Assembly: GCA_003168295.1 (NCBI GenBank)
Contig: PMST01000705.1
Location: 13,039 to 25,654, forward strand
Direction: 5' to 3'
Source: Actinomycetota bacterium
Lineage (GTDB): Bacteria; Actinomycetota; Actinomycetes; Streptosporangiales; Streptosporangiaceae
Length of the DNA stretch: 12,616 nt
Shown one piece after another: positions 6,521-12,616 of the stretch. Numbering within the stretch: the stretch's first letter is position 1; each line of letters starts with the position of its first letter. The position numbers and the translations under genes were made by a program. The notes beneath the pieces are model-generated. The model was given only the letters and a program-made list of their open reading frames with translations. It had not been told where the DNA came from and did no database searches.

Positions 6521-7465
6521 CTAACGGCTATCAGCCGCCGCGATACCCAAGCTGGCCGAGGCTAGATCTGCCCCGTTCAGCGCAGCGGTCGGCTCGGGCA
6601 GTTCGGCCAGGATGGCGCGGGCCGCGGCGGAGATCCTGCGGCCGACCGGGGTCGCGACGGAAATGACCCACGTGAAGGTCTGATCGCAGATCTCGATGAC
6701 GTCCAGGTCCGCGGCCAGGTCGGCGGCCACCGTGGCCGGCAGGAAGGCGATGCCCAGGCCGCCCCGGACCAGGTTGATCACCGCGGTGAAGTCCGCGGCC
6801 TCGAACGGTACCTCCCGGTCGAGGCCGGCGGCGGCGAACGCCCGGTCGACGACCGCGCGATTACCCCAGCCCAGCGGGAAGTCAATGAACGGCTCACCGG
6901 CGAGCTGAGCGAGCGTGGCCGGGCTGGCCGCCAGCGGGTGGCCGGGCTGGCCGACGGCGACCAGCGGCTCCTCGGTCACCGGCCGCAGGCTCAGCCCGGC
7001 GGCCGGCGGCCCAGGCAGCGAGACCAGCGCCAGGTCAAGACGCCCTTCCAGCATCTCCCGGGCGAGCCCGGCGGAGCCGCTGGCGGAAAGGCGCAGCCGC
7101 ACGGCTACACCCGGGTGGGCACGGTGGAACCGTCCGAGCAGGCCGGGCAGGTCGAGCGGACCGGTCGACAGCATCGTGCCCACGGTGACCGTTCCGCGCA
7201 GGCCGCCCTGGGCTGCGCTGACCGCGTCCCTGGCCGCCTGCGCGGCGGCCAGCGTCGCACGCGCCTCCGGGAGCAGCACCTGACCCGCGTCGGTCAGCAT
7301 GACCCGGTGCCGGTCCCGGTCGAACAGGCTGGCCCCGAGGTCCCGTTCCAGCGCCTTCACCGCGCTGGAGACACCCGATTGCACCAGGTGCAGCCGAGTC
7401 GACGCGCGGGTGAAGGACAGTTCCTCCGCGACGGCGACGAAAACCTCCAGCTGCCGGAGCTCCAT
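6521..7465 (-). CDS. LysR-family transcriptional regulator
   Basis: The 314-residue protein has the canonical LysR layout. A winged helix-turn-helix spans residues about 1-60, with SFTRASTRLHLVQSGVSSAV as the recognition unit and LFDRDRHRVMLTDAG as the wing. A linker helix follows, then a two-lobed effector-binding domain from about residue 90 to 295, including GTVTVGTM, EGRLDLALVSLP and GGLGIAFLP. It is expected to work as a tetramer that senses a small molecule. The ATG at 7465 gives exact family alignment; there is no strong ribosome site. It is divergent from an MFS gene, with T-N11-A dyads between them, the textbook arrangement for control of both genes. The aldo/keto reductase downstream is on the same strand. 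The tail after about 300 (alanine-rich) is variable. The effector cannot be predicted. Confidence 0.95.
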   Translation of the reverse strand: MELRQLEVFVAVAEELSFTRASTRLHLVQSGVSSAVKALERDLGASLFDRDRHRVMLTDAGQVLLPEARATLAAAQAARDAVSAAQGGLRGTVTVGTMLSTGPLDLPGLLGRFHRAHPGVAVRLRLSASGSAGLAREMLEGRLDLALVSLPGPPAAGLSLRPVTEEPLVAVGQPGHPLAASPATLAQLAGEPFIDFPLGWGNRAVVDRAFAAAGLDREVPFEAADFTAVINLVRGGLGIAFLPATVAADLAADLDVIEICDQTFTWVISVATPVGRRISAAARAILAELPEPTAALNGADLASASLGIAAADSR

Positions 7466-7474
7466 GCGGGGATT

Positions 7475-7489
7475 ATCTCATATTCAGAT
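7475..7489. promoter_or_regulatory. LysR-type dyad ATCT-N7-AGAT next to the lysR start
   Basis: The sequence ATCTCATATTCAGAT is an imperfect palindrome with matching 4-bp ends and T-N11-A spacing. It lies only 9 bp upstream of the lysR start codon. Protein bound here would cover the lysR start region, which is what negative autoregulation would need. It is AT-rich compared with its surroundings. The neighbouring GATGCTGG at 7487-7494 repeats at 7535-7542. Confidence 0.4.
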
Positions 7490-7534
7490 GCTGGTAAGCG
7501 AAAACCTTCGTTGGCATAGATGACCGAGATGGCC

Positions 7535-7557
7535 GATGCTGGGTAGGGGAAAGCATC
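7535..7557. promoter_or_regulatory. LysR-type operator candidate GATGCT-N11-AGCATC
   Basis: Perfect 6-bp inverted arms are separated by exactly 11 bp, giving the T-N11-A core that defines LysR-type recognition boxes. It lies in the divergent lysR-MFS gap, about 53 bp ahead of the MFS start and 70 bp ahead of lysR. A third copy of the half-site, GATGCT, is at 7487-7492. This is the best operator candidate in the window and most likely the activation site for the MFS gene. Confidence 0.55.
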
Positions 7558-7598
7558 TTCCGCGGTAGCGGCGGGTCTTTTGCGGCAGGTGTTTGTCT

Positions 7599-7604
7599 GG
7601 GAGG
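7599..7604 (+). promoter_or_regulatory. Ribosome binding site GGGAGG deciding the MFS start
   Basis: GGGAGG ends 5 bp before GTG 7610, an ideal distance. The earlier in-frame starts TTG 7580 and GTG 7589 have no comparable site, so the protein most likely begins at 7610. Confidence 0.65.
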
Positions 7605-7609
7605 CTGAT

Positions 7610-8839
7610 GTGGTCGCGGCGCTGAGACCGGGGGCACCGGCTGCCGGGCTTTCTCGCCGCCGGCACGGCTTGGGGTTCTGGCTGGCCGGCTACGTATTCG
7701 CGATCACGATCGCGTTCTCGGCCGTGCCCGCGCCGCTGTACGTCCTGTACCAGGCGCGGGATCATTTCGGCCCGCTGCTGGTCACGATCATCTTCTCGGT
7801 GTACGCCCTGGGCGTGGCCGCGAGCCTCTTCCTGGTCGGTCACGTGTCCGACTGGCTGGGCCGGCGCAGGATCCTGCTCCTCGCGGTGGCCACCAATATG
7901 GCGTCGGGCCTGCTGTTCCTGCTCTGGCCCGCGGTCCCCGGCCTGATCATCGGCCGGATCATCTCCGGGGTCAGCATCGGCATGCTGACCGCCACCGCCA
8001 CCGCCTACCTGAGCGAACTGCACGCCGGGGCCAGGCCCGGCGCAGCGCGGACGCGAGCCGAGATCATGGCCGCGGCGGCCAGCCTCGGCGGTCTCGGCCT
8101 CGGGCCGCTCATCGCCGGTTTCCTGGCCCAGTACGCGGGCGCTCCGCTGATCGTGCCTTACCTCGTCTTCGAGGCGCTCATGCTGGTGGGCTGCGCCTTC
8201 CTGCTGGTCACGCCCGAGACCGTGCGGCCGCCGGACGAACCGCATCGCTATCGCCCGCAGCGGGTCACGGTCCCGGCCGCCAGCCGCGGCACCTTCTTCG
8301 CCGCAGGCGCCGCAACGGCGGTCGCGTTCGCCCTGTTCGGCCTGTTCACCTCGCTGGCCCCCGGTTTCCTGGCGAACACGCTGAAGGACCGTTCGCACGC
8401 CCTGGCCGGGGTGGCGACCTTCATCGTGTTCGGCGCCGCGGCGCTCGCGCAGATCGGCACCAGCCGGATCAGCCTGCGGCGCCAGCTCGGCCTCGGGCTG
8501 AGCATGCTGACGGCCGGATTGATCCTGGTGACCGTGGCCATCTGGAACCCGAGCCTGCCGATGCTGCTAGCTGGGGGGGCGCTGGGCGGGGCCGGAGCGG
8601 GCGCCGTGTTCAAGGGCTGCCTCTCCACGGTCCTGGAAATCGCGCCCGAGCACGCCCGGGGCGAGGCGCTGGCCGGGATGTTCCTGGCCGCCTACGTCGG
8701 CCTGGCCGTACCGGTGATCGCGCTCGGCATCGCGACCCAGGCGCTCAGCCCGCGCACCGCGCTGCTCGGGTTCTCTGTCCTGCTGGCGGTGGTCATCGCT
8801 GTGGTGGCCAGGAAGCTGCTGGCGCGGCGCCCGGCTTAG
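7610..8839 (+). CDS. MFS transporter (efflux type), divergent from LysR
   Basis: From GTG 7610 this is a 409-residue, twelve-helix major facilitator. The helix 2-3 loop motif A is seen as GHVSDWLGRRR (about residues 77-87), and the first-half GRIISGVSIGM helix 4 and the PETVRPP central loop are typical of sugar/drug exporters of the AraJ-like type. A second, partly degenerate set of motifs in the C-terminal half is normal for MFS proteins. The substrate is unknown; export of the compound sensed by the adjacent LysR is the simplest reading. The ribosome site GGGAGG fixes the start; TTG 7580 would add ten residues. It ends at TAG 8837-8839, convergent with the peptidase gene 63 bp away, with a possible terminator hairpin across its stop codon. 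Confidence 0.92.
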   Translation: MVAALRPGAPAAGLSRRRHGLGFWLAGYVFAITIAFSAVPAPLYVLYQARDHFGPLLVTIIFSVYALGVAASLFLVGHVSDWLGRRRILLLAVATNMASGLLFLLWPAVPGLIIGRIISGVSIGMLTATATAYLSELHAGARPGAARTRAEIMAAAASLGGLGLGPLIAGFLAQYAGAPLIVPYLVFEALMLVGCAFLLVTPETVRPPDEPHRYRPQRVTVPAASRGTFFAAGAATAVAFALFGLFTSLAPGFLANTLKDRSHALAGVATFIVFGAAALAQIGTSRISLRRQLGLGLSMLTAGLILVTVAIWNPSLPMLLAGGALGGAGAGAVFKGCLSTVLEIAPEHARGEALAGMFLAAYVGLAVPVIALGIATQALSPRTALLGFSVLLAVVIAVVARKLLARRPA

Positions 8840-8851
8840 CGCGGGCCGGGC
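8829..8851. terminator. Possible hairpin terminator between convergent MFS and peptidase genes
   Basis: GCCCGGC (8829-8835) and GCCGGGC (8845-8851) can pair as a 7-bp, all-GC stem with a 9-base loop that contains the MFS stop codon. There is no T-run on either side, so it is not a classic intrinsic terminator. Actinobacteria often use such T-less hairpins or Rho, hence the modest confidence. Confidence 0.35.
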
Positions 8852-8902
8852 CGCCATTCGGTGGCCAGCTGGCTGAGGACGACGGCGTCGGCGAAGGCAC
8901 CG

Positions 8903-9787
8903 TCAGGTGGGAGAACCAGGGATCGTTCCGTCAATAAAAGTATTGAAGATCGCGTTGAACTTAGCGGGCTGCTCGGCGAAGCACAGGTGCGAGGCATCCT
9001 CGATGATCGCGAGCTGGGAGCCGGCGATGCGGCGGTGCATTTCTTCCGGGTGGCCGGGTGTGCATTCGTCGTAGCGGCCGCCCACCAGCAGGGTCGGCAC
9101 GCTGATTTCGCCCAGGCGGTCCATGACATCCCAGTTCTTCAGGGTGCCGGTGACGGTGAACTCGCTCGGGCCGTTCATCGTGTTGTAGACCGCGTAGCCG
9201 GCCTCGGCGAAGGAGCGTTCCAGCCCGGCCGGCCATGGCCGCAGGCGGCACACGTGCTCGCGGTAGAAGCCGAGGATGGCGGACTGGTACTCCGGGCAGG
9301 CGGTGAATCCGGCCGCCTCGTGTTCGCGGATGACCTGGCGGACCTCGGCCGGCTCGGTCGCGAGCAGTTCCTCGCAGTCGCTGACCCAGCGGATCATGCT
9401 GGCCGGGCTGCCGCATAGGGTCAGGCTCGCCAGCTCAGGCCGGCGGTCCAGGGTGTACTGCAGGGCGAGCATGCCGCCCCAGGAACTGCCGAACAGGTGC
9501 AGTTTTTCGAGGCCGAGTGCCTTGCGCACCTGGGCCAGTTCCTCGACGAAACGATCCACGGTCCACAGCGAGAGGTCGTCGGGTGAGTCGGAACGGCCGC
9601 AGCCCAGCTGGTCGTAGAAGATAACGCGGCGGTGTCCGGCGAGGGCTTCCAGCGGTTCCAGGTAGTAGTGGGTGAAGCCGGGGCCGCCGTGCAGGCAGAG
9701 CAGCGGGATCGCGTCACTCTGCTCGCCTACGGCTCGGTACCAGACCCGGCCGCCGGGGACCTCGATGTAGCCCTCGTCCGCCTTCAT
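8903..9787 (-). CDS. Proline iminopeptidase-like alpha/beta hydrolase (peptidase family S33)
   Basis: The 294-residue product fits the proline-specific peptidase subgroup of S33, which removes N-terminal proline (or similar residues) from short peptides. It has the oxyanion motif HGGPG (33-37), the strand VIFYDQLGCGRSD, the nucleophile elbow GSSWGG with S102, the acid D240 in GGRYDECTP, and the histidine H267 in DASHLCF, so the triad is complete. A helical cap lies between about 135 and 215. No signal peptide is present, so it should act in the cytoplasm. The ATG at 9787 has GGGGGAG close upstream and overlaps the permease stop as ATGA, implying coupled translation. Codons near the 3' end (NTFI) are unusually AT-rich for this region. 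Amino-acid ester or lactone hydrolases share this fold and are the main alternative. Confidence 0.9.
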   Translation of the reverse strand: MKADEGYIEVPGGRVWYRAVGEQSDAIPLLCLHGGPGFTHYYLEPLEALAGHRRVIFYDQLGCGRSDSPDDLSLWTVDRFVEELAQVRKALGLEKLHLFGSSWGGMLALQYTLDRRPELASLTLCGSPASMIRWVSDCEELLATEPAEVRQVIREHEAAGFTACPEYQSAILGFYREHVCRLRPWPAGLERSFAEAGYAVYNTMNGPSEFTVTGTLKNWDVMDRLGEISVPTLLVGGRYDECTPGHPEEMHRRIAGSQLAIIEDASHLCFAEQPAKFNAIFNTFIDGTIPGSPT

Positions 9788-11278
9788 GCCGCTCCCCCGC
9801 TGGTCACAGGCTCGTCCGGGGCGGGCAGCGGATCGTCGGCGAAGACCTTCTTCATTTCCGGCAGCCGTTCGGGATGCCTCGCGTACAGGTAGGCCAGCAC
9901 GATGAGGCCGATGACGAACCAGATGCCGATGATCGGGCCGGTCAGGCTGGAGGGATAGCTGAGCGGCGTGACGAACTTCAGGAAGCTCGAGCCGAGGCCG
10001 AGCGCGGTGAGCCAGGCCGGGATGAAGGCCAGGATGCCAAGGACCGGGATCACGGCATGCAGCAGCACGTTGAACTCCGACCGCTTCCGCCGCAGGTAGA
10101 AGAAGATGCAGGACAGGTTGAACACCATGTAAATGGCGATCATGACGCCGGTGAGGATGGTGGCCAGCAGCACGAAGGCGGTGGTCGGGCCGTATTTCAG
10201 GCCGACCGGCAGGCCGATGACCAGGGTCAGCACCAGCTGGAGGAGCACGCCGACGTACGGGGAGTGCCAGCGGGGATGAAGCCGGGCCAGCGGGGCGGGC
10301 AGCAGGCCGATCCGGCCCATGGCGTACCAGGTGCGGGTGGTGGCCAGCGTACCGGCGTTCCCGTTGGCGAACGTGGAGTTCAAGATGGCCAGGAACCCCC
10401 CACCCAGCCCAGGCCCCAGGCGTCGCGGGCCAGCTGGATCCACGGGCTGCCGCCGCCGAGCCCGCCGAAGGTCACGAACTTGTCCGGGCCGAAGAAGACG
10501 TCGCCCGCATAGGTGGTGAGCACGTAGAACAGTCCGATGACCAGGCAGGATGCGACCACGGCGACCTGGATCGTGCGCCGCGGGTTGCGCGCTTCCTCGG
10601 CCAGCGGCGCCGAGGCCTCGAAGCCGATAAACGCCAGGATGGTGTAAATGGAGCCCACGGCGATGCCGGAGAAGCCCTTGTAGCCCTTGATCGTGGCGTA
10701 GTGCAGGGTGAAGACGTTGCCGGTGTTGTGCGAGCCGGCCTTGGCGATGAGCCAGACGGCCAGCACCAGGAAGACCAGGATCTCGAACGAGCCCAGGATC
10801 GTGCCGGCCCGGGCGCTGACCTGGATCCCGCGAAGTTCAGCGCGGCCACCAGGATCGACGCGACGATCATGAAGATGACCCAGGTGGTGGTGAACGGCCA
10901 GTTGAACTCGCTGTGCAAGACCGAACCGAGCAGGTAGCCGCACAGGACCATCGTGATCGGGCCGAGCAGCGCCTCGACGAGCGCGTACCCCCAGCCGACC
11001 AGGAACCCGAGCGCCGGGTGGATCGCCTCGGCGGGGTAGGTGAAGATGCTTCCGCCGCTGGGCAGGTGCTTGGCCAGCGGCCCGATCGACGTCGCGACCA
11101 GGAGGCACGCGATCAGGGCGAGCAGGACGGCCAGCGGCAGCGCGCCGCCGGCGTAGGTGGCGCCGGCCGCGATCGACAGCGCGACCACGCCCGCCGGGGC
11201 CATGGAGGTGACCGACTGGAACAGGACCTCGCGCAGCCCGATGGCTCCCCGAGACAGGCCGGATCCGGTGGTGGCCAT
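9784..11278 (-). pseudogene. APC-family amino-acid permease, interrupted by two frameshifts
   Basis: Three reading frames join into one 498-residue APC-superfamily transporter (AA_permease_2-like, about 12 helices). Codons 1-150 run from ATG 11278 to 10829 (IGLREVLFQSVTSMAPAGVV, GGSIFTYP, GFLVGWGYALVEA). Codons 152-294 run from 10826 to 10398 (IGFEASAPLAEEARNPRRTI). Codons 296-498 run from 10395 to 9787 (STFANGNAGTLATTRTWYAM and the last helices). At both joins a single base is missing, each in a run of G on the coding strand: GGG at 10829-10827 and six G at 10401-10396. Everything else is intact and well conserved, so the breaks are either recent or sequence errors. The start has GGAGG seven bases upstream. 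It would import an amino acid or related amine and precedes the coupled peptidase gene. If the breaks are real, the gene is inactive. Confidence 0.85.
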
Positions 11279-11301
11279 GGCGGGCCTCCGTTATCCTCGC
11301 G

Positions 11302-11321
11302 TCTCCTACCTAAGGTAGAGA
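11302..11321. promoter_or_regulatory. Inverted repeat CTACCT-a-AGGTAG upstream of the permease
   Basis: A perfect dyad with 6-bp arms around a single A (11306-11318) is widened by TCT and AGA on its two sides, with one unpaired base on the left. It lies about 25-45 bp upstream of the permease ATG on the minus strand, where a promoter is expected. It is a likely operator for a dimeric regulator of the permease-peptidase pair; no regulator gene is adjacent. Confidence 0.4.
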
Positions 11322-11480
11322 AACGGACCGTAAAGGTCTAGAAGGGACTGACGTGTCTGGAGTTGCGTGACCATGCTGCGAGACAGGGCGGGCACATGCA
11401 CATCGGCGTTCAGCTGACGGCTAGATTTGCCGCATAGGTTTGGTCTGGCAGAACCGTCTTCAGAAATTCGGCACCGCGGG

Positions 11481-11522
11481 CTCGCGTGTTGGAGCTCGCC
11501 TGTGAGAGCTCGCCTGTTGGAG
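11481..11522 (+). repeat. Three tandem 14-bp repeats upstream of pspA
   Basis: Three back-to-back units are CTCGCGTGTTGGAG (11481-11494), CTCGCCTGTGAGAG (11495-11508) and CTCGCCTGTTGGAG (11509-11522). Units 1 and 3 differ at one position and unit 2 differs from unit 3 at two. They end 34 bp ahead of the pspA start, within its promoter or 5' untranslated region. Reiterated regulator sites or a slipped-strand duplication are the two readings. Confidence 0.75.
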
Positions 11523-11529
11523 CCGTCAG

Positions 11530-11547
11530 GTCAACGTTGACAAGGAG
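11530..11547 (+). promoter_or_regulatory. Palindrome GTCAACGTTGAC joined to the pspA ribosome site
   Basis: A perfect 12-bp palindrome at 11530-11541 is followed directly by AAGGAG (11542-11547), which ends 9 bp before the ATG. A regulator bound to the DNA, or a short hairpin in the mRNA, would interfere with translation start. The contained TTGAC resembles a -35 element but is too close to the start codon to serve pspA. Confidence 0.45.
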
Positions 11548-11556
11548 CAGATCAAC

Positions 11557-12288
11557 ATGTCTCTCTTCCAAAGGGCCCACGACATACTCGCGGCCAAAAC
11601 CAACAAGGCGCTCGATGCCGCCGAGAAGCCCGATGAAATGCTCGATCTGTCCTATGAGCAGATGCTCGACCAGATCACCAAGGTCCGGCAGGCGCTGGTC
11701 ACGATCGCCGCGTCACGCAAGCGGATCGAGTTGCAGGAGCAGCAGCTTCAGCATTCGGTGGATCACCTCCAGGACCAGGCCCAGGCGGCACTGGCCCAGG
11801 GCCGGGAGGACCTGGCCAGGGAGGCGCTCACCCGCAAGGCCGCGGCCCAGACCCAGATCGACGGGATGGAACCGCAGCACCAGCAGCTGACCGAAGAAGA
11901 GCAGAAGATGGAGCAAACGCTCCAGGTCCTGCAGGACAGGGTCAACAAGTTCCGGACGCAGAAGGAAACACTCAAGGCCCAGTACACCGCGGCGAGCGCG
12001 ATGACCTCGGTGAACGAGAGCGTGGCAGGCATCTCCACCACGCTGGGCGATTCAGGCGCGGCGCTGCAGCGGGCTCAGGACAAGATCGCCACGATGCAGT
12101 CGCGGGCGGGTGCCCTGGACGAACTGCTGCAGTCCGGAGTGCTGGAAGACGTCGGCGGCGACACCGACGACATCCAGAAGGAACTCGACGAAGCCGGAAC
12201 GTCCGCGGACGTGGACAGTCAGCTCGCCGCGATGAAGGCTCAGATCGGCGCGGGCAGCGCACCGAAGGAGCTGCCGTCCAGCAGCTGA
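11557..12288 (+). CDS. pspA: PspA/IM30-family membrane-stress protein
   Basis: This 243-residue, almost wholly alpha-helical, charged protein is a PspA/IM30/LiaH-type ESCRT-III-like peripheral membrane protein that coats and stabilises the inner face of the cell membrane under stress. The N-terminal amphipathic helix MSLFQRAHDILAAKTN is followed by the family's AEKPDEML turn (22-29, P25), a long coiled coil from about 30 to 145 (rich in Q, E, K, for example EEEQKMEQTLQ), and shorter helices to about 235. There is no transmembrane segment. ATG 11557 has AAGGAG at ideal distance. No pspB/pspC or clgR gene is near, which is common outside enterobacteria and suggests it is a single-gene unit. The divergent gap to the permease, 278 bp, is long enough for complex control. 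It ends in PSSS*, with noncoding sequence beyond. Confidence 0.93.
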   Translation: MSLFQRAHDILAAKTNKALDAAEKPDEMLDLSYEQMLDQITKVRQALVTIAASRKRIELQEQQLQHSVDHLQDQAQAALAQGREDLAREALTRKAAAQTQIDGMEPQHQQLTEEEQKMEQTLQVLQDRVNKFRTQKETLKAQYTAASAMTSVNESVAGISTTLGDSGAALQRAQDKIATMQSRAGALDELLQSGVLEDVGGDTDDIQKELDEAGTSADVDSQLAAMKAQIGAGSAPKELPSSS

Positions 12289-12616
12289 CGTCCGGCAGCT
12301 GCCGCCTGCCGTGTGGGGGGGATGTGGCCAGTCGCTTGGGAGGGACGGCGTGCACGCCGATGAAATCCGCCGCGTGCTTTGCCCGTCGGCTGGCCATTGA
12401 GGCCACGATGCCGCTGACAGCGGTCGCTCCGTCCTGCCGGCGTCAAGATCGGGGAGCATCCGGGCTTGCGGGAGGAGTTTGTGCATGATAGTGCACCAAA
12501 ATCTCCCATAAGCCCCAATCCTCCCGGATAAATGGCTCCGGGGCGAGACTGCTGAGTTAGGAGGGGCTACCGGTACCACGGTGGTCGCGTGGAGGCTCGC
12601 CTGGTGCGGTGGATCC
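12289..12616. other. Non-coding tail of the window, dense in inverted repeats
   Basis: I see no convincing gene here. The region holds several perfect dyads: CGGCAGCTGCCG (12293-12304, just after the pspA stop and a possible T-less terminator), CGGCGTGCACGCCG (12346-12359), TGGCC-N5-GGCCA (12391-12405), CCGCT-gac-AGCGG (12411-12423), a nested pair at 12469-12526, and ACCAC-g-GTGGT (12575-12585). The stretch 12480-12540 is clearly less GC-rich and could be the promoter region of a gene beyond the window. A GTG at 12581 opens a frame to the window edge, but its ribosome site is too far away to trust. Confidence 0.5.
12469..12526 (+). other. Nested inverted repeat, possible structured RNA or operator
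   Basis: Outer arms CGGGAGGA (12469-12476) and TCCTCCCG (12519-12526) are perfectly complementary across 42 bases. Inside sits a second dyad, GTGCA-tgatag-TGCAC (12481-12496). As RNA this could fold into a GC-rich stem with an inner hairpin; as DNA the inner dyad alone looks like a repressor site. No known riboswitch or RNA family is recognised. Confidence 0.3.

Noticed and set aside
7484..8398. Long minus-strand frame opposite the MFS gene, rich in R, G, Q and E
   Set aside because: It is antisense to clear transmembrane coding sequence, with low complexity, no domain and no ribosome site.
11372..11438. Tiny open frames such as MHIGVQLTARFAA upstream of pspA, considered as leader peptides
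   Set aside because: They are only 13-14 codons long, lack amino-acid runs typical of attenuators, and are far from pspA.
11530..11541. TTGAC in the palindrome as a -35 promoter element for pspA
   Set aside because: It lies about 20 bp from the ATG and is followed at once by the ribosome site, leaving no room for a -10 and transcript start.
12581..12616. GTG opening a frame to the window edge after a TTAGGAGG-like sequence
   Set aside because: The ribosome site is about 14 bases away and only 12 codons are visible, so a gene start cannot be supported.
12611..12616. GGATCC at the very end, considered as a cloning-site boundary
   Set aside because: A six-base site is common and the other window edge shows no matching site, so nothing can be concluded.
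1..12616. Search for defence systems, phage genes, transposases, CRISPR repeats, tRNAs and biosynthetic megasynthases
   Set aside because: No motif, repeat spacing or cloverleaf of these kinds was seen by eye; the adenylating enzyme at the left edge has no carrier-protein domain after it.

Overview
The window is a piece of high-GC chromosome from an actinobacterium, most likely a filamentous actinomycete. The reasons are the strong G/C bias at third codon positions, frequent GTG starts, a DUF664 (DinB-like) protein, a stand-alone PspA, and many small single-domain enzymes. The exact genus cannot be read from the sequence. There is no tRNA, rRNA, CRISPR array, transposase, integrase or phage gene. 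It looks like ordinary chromosome with catabolic, transport and stress genes.

Layout. 1-1298 (+): the C-terminal end of an acyl-CoA synthetase/ligase, then a fumarylacetoacetate hydrolase-family enzyme, possibly one catabolic operon. 1211-3703 (-): a leftward run of a PhnB-type VOC protein and a small cupin joined by an ATGA stop/start overlap, then a five-helix membrane protein carrying an extracytoplasmic COG4315/Lipoprotein_15-like domain, then a DUF664 protein whose 3' end runs into the FAH gene. 3798-4214 (+): a Nudix hydrolase. 4175-6431 (-): an MFS_3-type exporter, with an inverted repeat placed between its candidate promoter elements, and an aldo/keto reductase. 6521-8839: a LysR regulator (-) divergent from a second MFS transporter (+). 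The space between them holds two dyads of T-N11-A type, the best one having 6-bp GATGCT/AGCATC arms. 8903-11278 (-): an APC-family amino-acid permease and a proline-iminopeptidase-like alpha/beta hydrolase, again joined by ATGA. The permease frame is broken twice, each time by one missing base in a G run. 11557-12288 (+): a PspA/IM30-family protein whose upstream region has three tandem 14-bp repeats and a 12-bp palindrome. 12289-12616: no convincing gene, but many inverted repeats.

How the genes may work together. The peptidase and permease make sense as a peptide/amino-acid scavenging pair. The LysR gene most likely controls the divergent MFS gene and itself. The aldo/keto reductase and the exporter next to it could be detoxification functions, but this is inference from adjacency. 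I found no convincing new multi-gene system. The points most worth checking are the twice-frameshifted permease, the tandem repeats ahead of pspA, the operator-like dyads, the read-through tail of the DUF664 protein, and the membrane-anchored COG4315-like protein.
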